From contig JBAOKB010000173.1 of the NCBI GenBank assembly GCA_037044905.1, forward strand, positions 434,001 to 498,000: a stretch of 64,000 bases of DNA, written 5' to 3'. Shown piece by piece: positions 55,835 through 64,000 of the stretch (position 1 is the first letter of the stretch; each line of letters starts with the position of its first letter). A program made the position numbers and the translations under genes. The notes under the pieces were generated by a model, which saw nothing but the letters and a program-made list of their open reading frames with translations, did no database searches and was not told where the DNA came from. The stretch is from Hortaea werneckii (Eukaryota; Ascomycota; Dothideomycetes; Mycosphaerellales; Teratosphaeriaceae).

Positions 55835-56668
55835 ACGTCGGAGACATTTTCCGAAGCACTGCCTAACGCACCGCTTCATGGCGGGCCAGGCACTTGATGA
55901 TATCTCTCAACCTCTCATTACGAGCGACAGCAGCCGTAAGAGCTGCGTCTTGGCTGGATCATCCCTTTTTTGATGGCATATATCGCCAAAACTACCACAA
56001 CGACAGTGTCAACCGCCGAACAAAACATTTCGCCTGTCCGCTTAAGAGGTGTTCGCTACGGGCTCGCGGCCTCTGCATCAGCCTCGTCGCTAATAGTTTC
56101 TTGCGTCGAGGAGATGGGTACTTTCAATTCGTGATCTTAACGGATGGCAGAATGTAAGGGAACTCTGTCGAACACAGATAGCCGATAGCTTTTGCATTAG
56201 CGGTGAGGAGGAAAAAGTCCTTACCAGACCTAGGGAGATGTTGTAAACTTTGTCGAGCAATTCCGGTCTTGTTCGCCGTCTTCTTTGAGTTATGCATTGA
56301 CTGACGATCTCGGACATAGCTCCAGCTTCGAATGATCTCAGGCAAGAGCCTAATCGTCTTCTGATTTGGCGTTGGACTGTAGCAATGAAGGTGACAACAA
56401 GTGATACATTAAATTTTTGCGTCTTTGATCTAACGCTCTCTCGCTCTGTATGCCCTGGCCGACTCAGCGCAGAGCGGTTCCAGTGCTCTGTCACGAAACT
56501 TCCCTTCGAACCGTACGTGCCCTTGACAGCTGGAAGCTACACTGTCCACTCGCATTGTTCTCCTACCCGGGACATACACTAGAGCCAATTGTGTGCTACC
56601 ATGTTCTCGTCAGGCTACATGTAGAACTATTCAGATGATTTAAAAGCCTATTAGGTAGAGCAGTCCGA
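55835..56668. other. intergenic with a possible kinase relic
   Basis: Apart from the fragment listed at 55872-55970, nothing is recognised. Confidence 0.4.
55872..55970 (+). pseudogene. possible protein-kinase C-lobe fragment
   Basis: The + frame reads ARHLMISLNLSLRATAAVRA then ASWLDHPFFDG. This resembles kinase subdomain XI (ARxLI..LL..DPxxRATAxxALxHPFF). No catalytic loop or ATP site is seen upstream; in-frame stops precede it. Weakly supported relic. Confidence 0.25.
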
Positions 56669-57559
56669 CTACTTCGTGTGTCTCTGTACGTTCCAAGAAG
56701 TGGTGATGCCTATCGCATCTACTAGTCTAAGTGTAACGGCTCCGGCTCCTGAAGACCGAATTGCGCCCCAGATCAAACTCCATTCTTCATGATCGATCTC
56801 GCTCACATCCGAGAAGCGTACACTCACGTTTCTCAGCTCTTGGTCGAGCGAGCTGCTCCATTGTTTGACTCTCTGCTGTTTCAAGTGACTGTCGGGCCGC
56901 TGACGCCCAACCTCCAACGTTTTATGAGCGTAACTCCACAACCCAGAGACAACGTTAGAGTAGATGACGCCAGCGGGATTGTAAATATCGAAGAGATGGG
57001 CGCCGGAGCTCCCATAGAAAATGACATTCTGGGCAGGTGGTGACGACAATTGCATCTCTGGGAACGGGAACATCTGAAGGGGATCCAGTCTACACGGCGA
57101 AGAGCTCTCTAAAGAATCGGATGCGCCTAGTCCGAGGCGTCCGAGGTCGACAGGGGATCTAAGCAGTCTGATATTAGCGCTGTAGAAAAGCATTTTATGT
57201 AACAGGCGCCGTTTCACATTCTTCACGGGCAAGCGCTCGATCCACGTAGGTGCTACCAGGAGTATCTCGTTGTACCTCGCTGGCACCGGCTGTGAATTTA
57301 ATCCGTACGAGTAATGGGCGCATGCTTTGTGACGTCTCTTCCAACCGTGCTCTAATATACGGTCAATTGATAGCGCGGGGTGACTCGGCCTAAGGAACAG
57401 AAGATCGCATCTGATCTTGGAAGATCCTTCGATGGTCGACCGAAACGTCGTGCTGACCCGGCGACAGCGGTAGACAGTTCTAGGGTCGACGGCCAAGAGG
57501 ATCATTTCTCGGAGCTCAGTTGGTAGACCCTCAAGTGAAGCCTTCGCCAGATGAGACAT
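56669..57559 (-). CDS. F-box protein
   Basis: 296 aa from the ATG at 57559; an in-frame TTG upstream is less likely. An F-box at residues 8-50 (LEGLPTELREMILLAVDPRT, then CRRVSTTFRSTIEGSSKIR) is followed by LLFLRP, a common pattern in short fungal F-box proteins. The remainder contains WIERLPVKNVKRRLLHKM and a C-terminal block ELRNVSVRFSDVSEIDHEEW, which looks like the shared tail of this family. The likely role is a substrate adaptor for SCF ubiquitin ligases; the target is unknown. No break is seen. It faces the F-box gene at 54469 convergently, but the two are not close copies. Confidence 0.8.
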   Translation of the reverse strand: MSHLAKASLEGLPTELREMILLAVDPRTVYRCRRVSTTFRSTIEGSSKIRCDLLFLRPSHPALSIDRILEHGWKRRHKACAHYSYGLNSQPVPARYNEILLVAPTWIERLPVKNVKRRLLHKMLFYSANIRLLRSPVDLGRLGLGASDSLESSSPCRLDPLQMFPFPEMQLSSPPAQNVIFYGSSGAHLFDIYNPAGVIYSNVVSGLWSYAHKTLEVGRQRPDSHLKQQRVKQWSSSLDQELRNVSVRFSDVSEIDHEEWSLIWGAIRSSGAGAVTLRLVDAIGITTSWNVQRHTK

Positions 57560-57954
57560 CTTGTCGGCAAGAATATAAATCGCTTGCGGTAATTGCAACT
57601 AGCAGCGGGGTGTTGGATTGCGATGATTCCGAGGCAGAACGTGAACATAAATGATAAGAGATATTCCTTCAAGCGCCCTTCCCCGCCAATCCTTCCCTTT
57701 TTGTTTCCGTTTCACAGAAACAGCAAAAGTAATGTCTGACAGATGCGAACACAACGCTTTGAGTCCAAGCCAAGAGCTTCGCCAGGCTGCATCGATCTGT
57801 CGCACAATTCGACGTCGCGTACGATGTTTCAAGATTTGCCCCTAATTATGGGGATGTCCTCTACTCAGACGACGTGAGGCTTACGAATGGGACTCAAGCA
57901 GCTAACGTCATTCACATCGTCATTCATTCGACAAAAGAACAGTCACTAACACAG
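57560..57954. other. divergent intergenic region
   Basis: Between the F-box gene (-) and the hypothetical gene (+). The + frame is open from a GTG at 57874. No ATG occurs before 57955, so an upstream exon is possible. Confidence 0.4.
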
Positions 57955-58593
57955 ATGGAATGTTTGTGCTTCCATTCGTCTTGCCCATCTCGGAAAAACT
58001 TTAAAATGCAGGAAAATCAAATGCAAGGAAGTCATCGCGCTCTTTCATCTCGCGCCGAAGCAATCCTGCTAGGGAAGACCAAGACTGATGAGGCTAAGAC
58101 TTCAGATGAGACGAACAATATGCGGGAGTTCGACGAAATGAGCAAACAGATGAAATATCATCTGGATCATCTGGATGAAGGCCTTGATGCTCTAAAGAGG
58201 ATAGTTCTGAAGGAAAAAGAGCCCTGCATGAACGCAAGCCAAGGGCATCGAAGGCAGACTACAAAGTCTGACGGATCCCTGAAAGCTGTCTATAGTAATC
58301 AGAGCGAGAGAGGTGTAAACGATCACACTGTCCGGGAATCGAAAATCGTACAGGCGCTTCGAGACTCGACAAACGTGCCGACCTCCCGTCACTCCAGCGA
58401 CATGCATAAAACGCACCGAGGCATGCGCGATAACGAGTACGGAGAATCCGATCGTCAAGAGAGCGACGAAGACACACACCATTCGAGCCGAAACATCTTT
58501 CAAAGTTCAGCGACTAGCGTAGGGCCAAGAAGAACGAACAAAGGCAAGCCAAGCAGTAGCAACGGTTCTACTAGGCAAGCCAAGCGGCGATGA
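57955..58593 (+). CDS. Ser/Arg/Glu-rich hypothetical protein with short coiled coil
   Basis: 212 aa from the first ATG. Residues of about 55-95 (MREFDEMSKQMKYHLDHLDE, then GLDALKRIVLKE) form a plausible coiled coil. The rest is polar, Ser/His/Arg-rich and probably disordered, with a basic end (STRQAKRR) that could be an NLS. No domain is recognised. The frame is open 27 codons upstream without ATG, so the 5' end may be incomplete. Confidence 0.5.
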   Translation: MECLCFHSSCPSRKNFKMQENQMQGSHRALSSRAEAILLGKTKTDEAKTSDETNNMREFDEMSKQMKYHLDHLDEGLDALKRIVLKEKEPCMNASQGHRRQTTKSDGSLKAVYSNQSERGVNDHTVRESKIVQALRDSTNVPTSRHSSDMHKTHRGMRDNEYGESDRQESDEDTHHSSRNIFQSSATSVGPRRTNKGKPSSSNGSTRQAKRR

Positions 58594-59540
58594 AACGACT
58601 GGTCTTGAGCCTTGCTTCGTTGACAAAGCTCACGAAGAGGAAAGTGCGAAACGCGTAGCGAGAAAAAAGCGAATCGCGCAGGTGATTTATTCCGTTGAGG
58701 CAGCGACGAGTAACTCACCCGCCAAACGTGCAACACACGAATACCATTTCCCGATAGCGAATTCATAATCTAGTAGACTGCATTCGATTGACAAGTATAG
58801 GCGTATCATGGCAACCATCTTGTCCCTTTTCTCCTCAGAAATCCGAAAGGCCTTGAAGCTCCAAGTTGCTCTAGACTATGGCTGCCTCCCACTTCCTTTG
58901 ACGCCCTTTGTCCTTTCCATGCTAACCTCTACAACGTCACAATTCAATGTTTGGAAAGCCGCTGCTTAGGTTAGTGTCCGCACAGGGGGTCGCCCTCTCC
59001 TCATTGTATAGAAGTAGATGGTTGTCGCAACCAAAGTCCTCGAGAGATGGCGAAGCCGCAGTATAGCGATACCTAATTACTGCAGCTCAGCAGTAGCGTA
59101 GTGACTTCGTAGAAGGCGTAATAAGCTCATGAGTACGCCACATGAATGCAAGAGAAGCCAGTACCTGTATACGTGCGAAGGTACATGTCGAAACGTAGAA
59201 TGGCGCGTTACATCGCAGAGCTTCCTTGTGACCCTTTACTGCCTTGACTGATGCAATAGTGATGTAGTACCGGCGAAAGATGATGGCAGCTATCTGTTTG
59301 ACATAACACCGTCTTTACGTGGTACCGTATGGCACAGCTTCTCTGGAATTTTAAGTCAGCTGTAGCGCAGCAGAATGACCATCGGACGCTTGAATGGCAA
59401 TAAAACCACGTAAGGTATCGCAGCAGGCTTGACTCGCTGCAAGCAGTACCAGGATAACTACATGAATGCCACTCGCGTGCTCAGAAGCTGCATCCGATGC
59501 ATGCATGAGACGATAAGAACACGTTGTAACCATAACAATG
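58594..59540. other. intergenic
   Basis: No gene recognised between convergent genes. Confidence 0.45.
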
Positions 59541-60614
59541 TCATTCTACAACGATCCTATCATCTTCCGCATCGCCCGTCTTTTGGCGTTTCGACGGACC
59601 GCCGTTTCCCGATCCCTGAGCACGCTTGCGGGTTCTCGCCGCAGGACTATCTTTAGTGTTGATAGTTGACCGGTGATCCTGTTTCGCGGGGGTCGCTGCG
59701 TTGTGGATGCCTGCGTCGGTCTCATTTGTACTACTGCTGCCATGCAACGAACCGAGAGACTCGACATGAGTCGCCTCGGAGGTAGAGCCGATGCTTGTGC
59801 TCCCATCTCCAAATGTCGCAAGCAGATTTCTCATCTTGGTTATGTGTTCCCGCGCGGCGCCCAAGTGATTCTTCAAGGACTCGTCCTGCCTGTGCAAATT
59901 TTTTAGCTGCTCGTCCTTGTTAGCAAGCTGTGCATTCAGCTCGTCACACCGTTTGTTTGCCTCTTTGAGTCCTTTTTCTGCGTCCCGAAGTTTTCTCTCC
60001 GTCCTTCGATAGATTTCGGTGACATCGTTAATGTCGGCCTCAAACTCTTCTCGCTCCTTCAACGATTTGGAAAGCAACTCCCTCCGGTCATCCCACCACA
60101 GGAAGGCAACGTTCAACCGCCCGTACATCATCTGCTGTTGCAATGCCACCTGATTCCACGCCTTGCTCAATGCCGTTGGATCCCCGTTCGGGACCATCAT
60201 TTTCGGATCCAAGGCCTGGAAGTCGTCGTCTAAAGGGAGGCGCCCTTGGTGTTCTTGGGCGGTAACGTCCCATGGCCAGAAAGGCGACAGGGGGATGTGC
60301 TCCAGCATGTCGAGATGGGCAAGCTGATGTTTGACGGACACTTTACGGGCGAAGAACCCGTTAAGGTCGGTCAGCACGCGTATGCAGAGATCGAGCGCCT
60401 TTTTCCCGCCTTTCGTCTCCTCTTTACGTTTGTCGGGGTGACATATCAACAACACGTTCTTCATGCGTGCCGGAAGACCTTTGCGGCCGAGCTGATCCTC
60501 AATGTTCGCTTGGGGGTCGAGGGTCAGCATACAGCAGAAGAGCTGATAGGGGAATTTCGGTGGATGGCCACAATCGCTTCCGCCTATGGAGCATCCGCCC
60601 GTAGAGGGCGACAT
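59541..60614 (-). CDS. coiled-coil protein with J-domain-like HPD motif and NLS
   Basis: 357 aa from the ATG at 60614; the frame is open upstream to 60869 but without stronger support. Residues of about 29-90 (LTLDPQANIEDQL; MKNVLLICHPDKRKEETKGG; DLCIRVLTDLNGFF) resemble a DnaJ-like module, with HPD at 59-61 in the right context and a following helix. In J-proteins this tripeptide stimulates Hsp70. Residues of about 170-260 are a long coiled coil (SKSLKEREEFEADINDVTEI and on). The C-terminus is Ser/Thr-rich with SKRQKTGDAEDD, a likely nuclear localisation signal. Only a partial J-domain is visible, so co-chaperone activity is an inference. Confidence 0.65.
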   Translation of the reverse strand: MSPSTGGCSIGGSDCGHPPKFPYQLFCCMLTLDPQANIEDQLGRKGLPARMKNVLLICHPDKRKEETKGGKKALDLCIRVLTDLNGFFARKVSVKHQLAHLDMLEHIPLSPFWPWDVTAQEHQGRLPLDDDFQALDPKMMVPNGDPTALSKAWNQVALQQQMMYGRLNVAFLWWDDRRELLSKSLKEREEFEADINDVTEIYRRTERKLRDAEKGLKEANKRCDELNAQLANKDEQLKNLHRQDESLKNHLGAAREHITKMRNLLATFGDGSTSIGSTSEATHVESLGSLHGSSSTNETDAGIHNAATPAKQDHRSTINTKDSPAARTRKRAQGSGNGGPSKRQKTGDAEDDRIVVE

Positions 60615-61761
60615 GGCTGCGTCGGATGCTGCTGCGATTGAGAAAGCGCGTGTTCGCTCCAAGAGGGGCGCGAAGCAAGACAGCGTAGAAGTGTTGCGAT
60701 CCATGGATAGCCATGTGTGCTGCCTTAGGCAATCCTCAGTCGAGGTACCGCTGAGAGCGGGTGACGAACCGGAAAGCATGAGCCTATACGACTGTAAATA
60801 GATCACTAACGGATACCCGAAGATGAAGCTGCTAACAGGGGGGCGGCCAGCGCCATTCGTGGCATTCACGCACCCTTGTCGCGTACCGCTCCCGCGTCCA
60901 CCCGGCTCTACGGCTCTACTCTGCGGCTCCCCGCGGATCCATCCGCTGTGGCTCTGCCTGTGGCTCGACTAGGAAGAAGGCGGTCAGGCGGTGTAGTATC
61001 TAGGTAGTGAAAGATGGCGGGGAGCTGCATGTGTACAGCTGGCTCGACCCCGCTAAACGCGGGCTGACCGAGCTGCAGCCAGGTTGCCAGAATATGACGT
61101 CATTACGCATGGAGTCGCCTCGCATAATATCCACGTAGTAGCAGGTGCAGAAGGGTGTAGCCAAGACGTGGGCAGCCGAAAAAAGGGAGGGTGAGGGAGA
61201 GAGAGACAGGAAGAGAGAGAGAGAGAAAGAAAGAGAGAAAGAGAGGGACAGAGTAGAGGGGACGCTTATCATTATCATTATTCTGCGCAAGACTCGCGCC
61301 TGCCGTATTTGCCCATTTATGTGGCCGCCGTGAGTGCCTTCTCACCGACGATGATTAAGCTTCAACTTACCTCGAGGAGACAATTTCTTTCTCGACCGAA
61401 GGGTCGATTTGAGAAGAAAACAGCGCAGTGTTGACACAGAGGAACATCCCTAAGGAATCATTTTCAGGTGGGGACGCTTTGATCGGAACTGCCTCGAGCC
61501 CGAGGATGGCAGGGAATGGTTTGTTGCTACAATATAGGCTGAGGAACTTGAATGCGAAAAGCTGGACTTAGGGTGATGGTGTCCATTAGTAGCTACTCAA
61601 ACCTTTGACACGGAATCGTTAAAAGCGCCCTTTAGGTTTTTAGCTTGAGTCATGAAGGAAGTCGCTTGCTGCAAATATGCTCCCACGTCTTATTAATTGA
61701 ATCAAGGCATCAAGGCAGAGTGAATTACGGTGCAAACATCGCGTTATCTCTCATAAAGTTC
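60615..61761. other. intergenic with purine repeat
   Basis: No supported gene. The GA-rich tract at 61186-61257 is listed separately. Confidence 0.45.
61186..61257. repeat. (GA)n-rich purine tract
   Basis: About 70 nt of almost pure purine on the + strand, mainly GAGA and GAAA units. A microsatellite. Confidence 0.9.
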
Positions 61762-62373
61762 TCAGACACGTTTTGGTTTTACTTTCGGTGGATTAATGTC
61801 TTGGACACGGCGTCCTTGTATGGAATTTGCGATGTTGTACTTCACGAAAAGCGATCGTAATAGAGCAGCTTTTGTCATGTGGTGACTATCTTCTTCAACA
61901 AACTTCTTTACTTCAGGGAAAGTCTTCTCGTTCCTGAGCGCCTTATAGTCGTCATACCTTTGTTTGTCTCTGAATGCAGTAAGAGCCTTTGAGAGACTAT
62001 TTGTCAAGCGCCTCTTAACGTTCTCCTGGTTTGACCCCTGACCTTTCTTCTGGCATTCAGGACCATATTTCTCAAGCTCTTCATAGAGCATTCGGGCGGC
62101 TTCTTTGCTAAGTTTCTTTCGATTGGCTCGACCATCTTTGACGACTCCTTGAGTGTCTTGAATATTCTCATCGACCTCTTGATTGTCTTGGTCAGTTTCA
62201 TCGACTTCTTGATCGTCTTGATCGATTTCATTGTCTCCTCGATAGCCTTGATGCTTCGTGCCTTTTCCTCCCCCGGTTGATGTTCTGCCGACTTCCGGAG
62301 CTAGATTCCTTAATTTGAGATTTGATTGTCTCTCCGAACGATGTGGGTTTTCTTGTTTCTTCTTAGGTGCCAT
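61762..62373 (-). CDS. basic/acidic hypothetical protein with 10-residue repeats
   Basis: 203 aa from ATG (MAPKKKQENPHR). A basic N-terminus is followed by an acidic tandem repeat at about 48-78: EIDQDDQEVD, ETDQDNQEVD, ENIQDTQGVV. The C-terminal half is helical and basic (KKLSKEAARMLYEELEKYGP; VKKFVEEDSHHMTKAALLRS; YNIANSIQGRRV), with a compact-domain look at about 95-195. I do not recognise the family. Nuclear localisation is plausible from charge. No break is seen. Confidence 0.6.
   Translation of the reverse strand: MAPKKKQENPHRSERQSNLKLRNLAPEVGRTSTGGGKGTKHQGYRGDNEIDQDDQEVDETDQDNQEVDENIQDTQGVVKDGRANRKKLSKEAARMLYEELEKYGPECQKKGQGSNQENVKRRLTNSLSKALTAFRDKQRYDDYKALRNEKTFPEVKKFVEEDSHHMTKAALLRSLFVKYNIANSIQGRRVQDINPPKVKPKRV
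62143..62232. repeat. 30-bp minisatellite inside a coding region
   Basis: Three diverged 30-bp units encoding the acidic 10-residue repeats of the gene at 61762-62373. The unit length is a multiple of three, so copy change preserves the frame. Confidence 0.75.
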
Positions 62374-63288
62374 TCTCTAGATTGGGAAATTTGGGGGGCG
62401 AAACACTATGCAAGCTGCGCTTTCTATATACTAACACAAGTGAAACCCTGTGTTACATAACAGCCCTGTTTGGCATATAGCTTACGCAGGTTTCCACAGT
62501 GTCCGATAGCATGCATCCCTAGCTTATGCTAAAGATTTTACTGCAAAGCAAACTAGAGTATTAGCTAGTCTAGTATTACTGCATCTACTGTCAAGAGGGG
62601 TGTCTATCCTCGCTAGGCCTCGTCATGGCTCAATGCTCGAGTGCCGAAGACCGTAGGGCAAGCGAGACAGATTTCAATGCGGGGATAGTGAGACATTTTA
62701 AATACAGTAATTTTGCGGGGTTCTATAATACTAGCAAGATTCATAATTTTGATAGTTTCCCATTGTAGAGTCACTTGTCGATACGTACGAGACCTCTAGC
62801 ACGGGTAGTTGCTTTTAGCTCTTCGAAGCAGCGGTACAGGTCTCTTGCGCAATTGTTCTGGAAAGCGAACGATAATGATGGCCGATGCTTTCGAATTAAC
62901 GCAGAAGATACAAGAGAAGGCTACTTCAGTACGATGAAGTCTACGTATAGCCTGATTCGCGAGTGTACCACAACCTGCTCTAGCTAGGTTGTTGCTATAG
63001 ACTACTAGCTTCCGGATTTCAGATTCATGTTAATTAACGCTGCTCTGTGCTCTTGTATCCCTTTCCCTTTCTTAATTGCGGCTTTCCAGAACATTTACAT
63101 TACGACTTATCCACCGATTAGCGCCGATTCAACACTCACACATGCGGGGAGAAGATGCGACCAAGATTGACCAGCCTGTGACAACCTGTAGCAGCCTCCA
63201 ACAGCAGACGCTGGCATGTGATTGGCCGCCGTAAGAGCAGACGAACGACGAAGAAAGTATCTGATGGTGTGATTTGTCGGACCATTTT
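62374..63288. other. intergenic
   Basis: The promoter region of the 61762-62373 gene, followed by gene-free sequence. No supported ORF. Confidence 0.45.
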
Positions 63289-64000
63289 TCAGCAGCTAGG
63301 GTCAACTAGAGTATCCGGTTCCCCGTCCAGCGACCCAGCATATGTCTCACCGTCGTAATCGATGTCGTAGACGCTGAAAGGGGCGCCATCGAAAAGAAGG
63401 TTCCACAGGGCCGGGCTCAAATCTATGGTTGCGCCATTGACGAGAGCGTCTGGTGTTGTTGGATCAGACGTCTGATGGTCGACACCAACACAACTTGCAC
63501 ATCTGTCGATGACCATTGCGTTTTGACTCTTCCCAGTCGTTGGGTTCCTGACAGTCAGTCGGTCTCCACAATTGCGCGGTTGAGGCTGCGACACGATATC
63601 AGGATCGTAACGCGTCCACATCGCGACGTAGAACTCATCTTCCGGCGGAGGAAGATCACATCTAAAAACTGCAGTTAAGGGATCGGGGTCATACACGGAC
63701 GCCACTTTGGACCCAGGGAGGTAGGTCGCCTTGCCATACGTATCTGACCGTGTCGACAGCTGGCTGCCCGTGCAAAATGAGTTCCCAGTCGCTCCAGTCT
63801 CGCTCTCGGCTGATAGTGGGCTCGCATCCGACGTCTGTACCGTTGAATCATCCGAAGATACGGCAGATGTCGAAGGAGAGGCTGCTCCGTCTCCTTTAGA
63901 AACTGCCGTGTCATGATCCTGACACTGGTACTGCATGTGAGGATCGCTAATCATCTGCCAGTAGCCGGATGCGCAGACATGGACAACAGACGAGGACTCT
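63289..64000 (-). CDS. secreted double-psi beta-barrel (expansin/RlpA-like) protein, 5' end cut by window
   Basis: The frame ends at 63289 and stays open to the window edge, so the N-terminus is missing. A Ser/Thr-rich linker (TSAVSSDDSTVQTSDASPLS) leads into a C-terminal domain of about 100 residues. It contains YGKATYLPG, RNCGDRLTVRNPTTGK, AMVIDRCASCVG, ATIDLSPALWNLL and VYDIDYDG, the pattern of DPBB domains in fungal expansin-like and riboflavin-aldehyde-forming-like proteins. Paired Cys suggest secretion. Residues near the edge (CASGYWQMISDPHMQYQCQ) faintly resemble the end of a CBM1 cellulose-binding module, but expected Cys are missing. It probably acts in the cell wall or on plant polysaccharide without hydrolysis. 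Confidence 0.7.
   Translation of the reverse strand, partial: ESSSVVHVCASGYWQMISDPHMQYQCQDHDTAVSKGDGAASPSTSAVSSDDSTVQTSDASPLSAESETGATGNSFCTGSQLSTRSDTYGKATYLPGSKVASVYDPDPLTAVFRCDLPPPEDEFYVAMWTRYDPDIVSQPQPRNCGDRLTVRNPTTGKSQNAMVIDRCASCVGVDHQTSDPTTPDALVNGATIDLSPALWNLLFDGAPFSVYDIDYDGETYAGSLDGEPDTLVDPSC

Overview
The window reads as nuclear DNA of a filamentous ascomycete. Supporting signs are 48-94 nt GT..AG introns with CTAAC/CTGAC-like branch sites, Zn(II)2Cys6 and Yap-type bZIP regulators, fungal F-box-like and 2EXR/DUF7730-like families, a SANT/Myb-like family common in Dothideomycetes, and a GT69 (CAP59) relic. A Dothideomycete (Mycosphaerellales/Capnodiales type) is my best guess, by inference only. 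Gene density is low. Several relics lie among intact genes, as in an accessory or subtelomere-like region. No rRNA, tRNA, CRISPR array or intact transposase was recognised.

Layout. 1-6 kb: AT-rich DNA, a broken GT69 glycosyltransferase (-), a broken 2EXR-like gene (+) and a TGA microsatellite. 6.7-9 kb: a Pro/Gln-rich protein and an isochorismatase-like hydrolase with one 55-nt intron. 11.5-12.5 kb: a bZIP factor. 13.6-22 kb: a duplicated zone holding a five-exon repeat-family gene (Gln/Pro tract plus C-terminal zinc-ribbon-like motif), a decayed upstream copy of it, and two copies of another dispersed element. A further 3' fragment of the repeat-family gene lies at 31.4 kb. 22.6 kb: a 2EXR-like protein. 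24.7-29.2 kb, all minus strand: an O-methyltransferase, a secreted alpha-amylase and a secreted SnoaL/NTF2-like protein. 29.2 and 34.2 kb: two copies of a dispersed noncoding repeat. 33-35.5 kb: a frameshifted Myb-like gene and a candidate gene whose intron carries a 34-nt homopolymer. 37.4-39.7 kb: two more 2EXR-like genes. 43-44.5 kb: a truncated Zn2Cys6 factor lacking two zinc ligands. 47.5 kb: a four-TM protein. 49.1-49.6 kb: an intact three-exon divergent histone H3. 51.4-53.9 kb: a decayed Zn2Cys6 factor. 54.5-57.6 kb: two F-box proteins. 58-62.4 kb: three hypothetical proteins, one with an HPD motif and coiled coil. 63.3-64 kb: a double-psi beta-barrel (expansin/RlpA-like) protein cut by the window edge.

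No single pathway links the genes. The most notable items are the H3 variant with a rebuilt tail, the mosaic repeat family, and several relics in which the original reading frame can still be followed across stops and frameshifts. Gene models were spliced by eye: coordinates run from start to stop, with introns given in the text.
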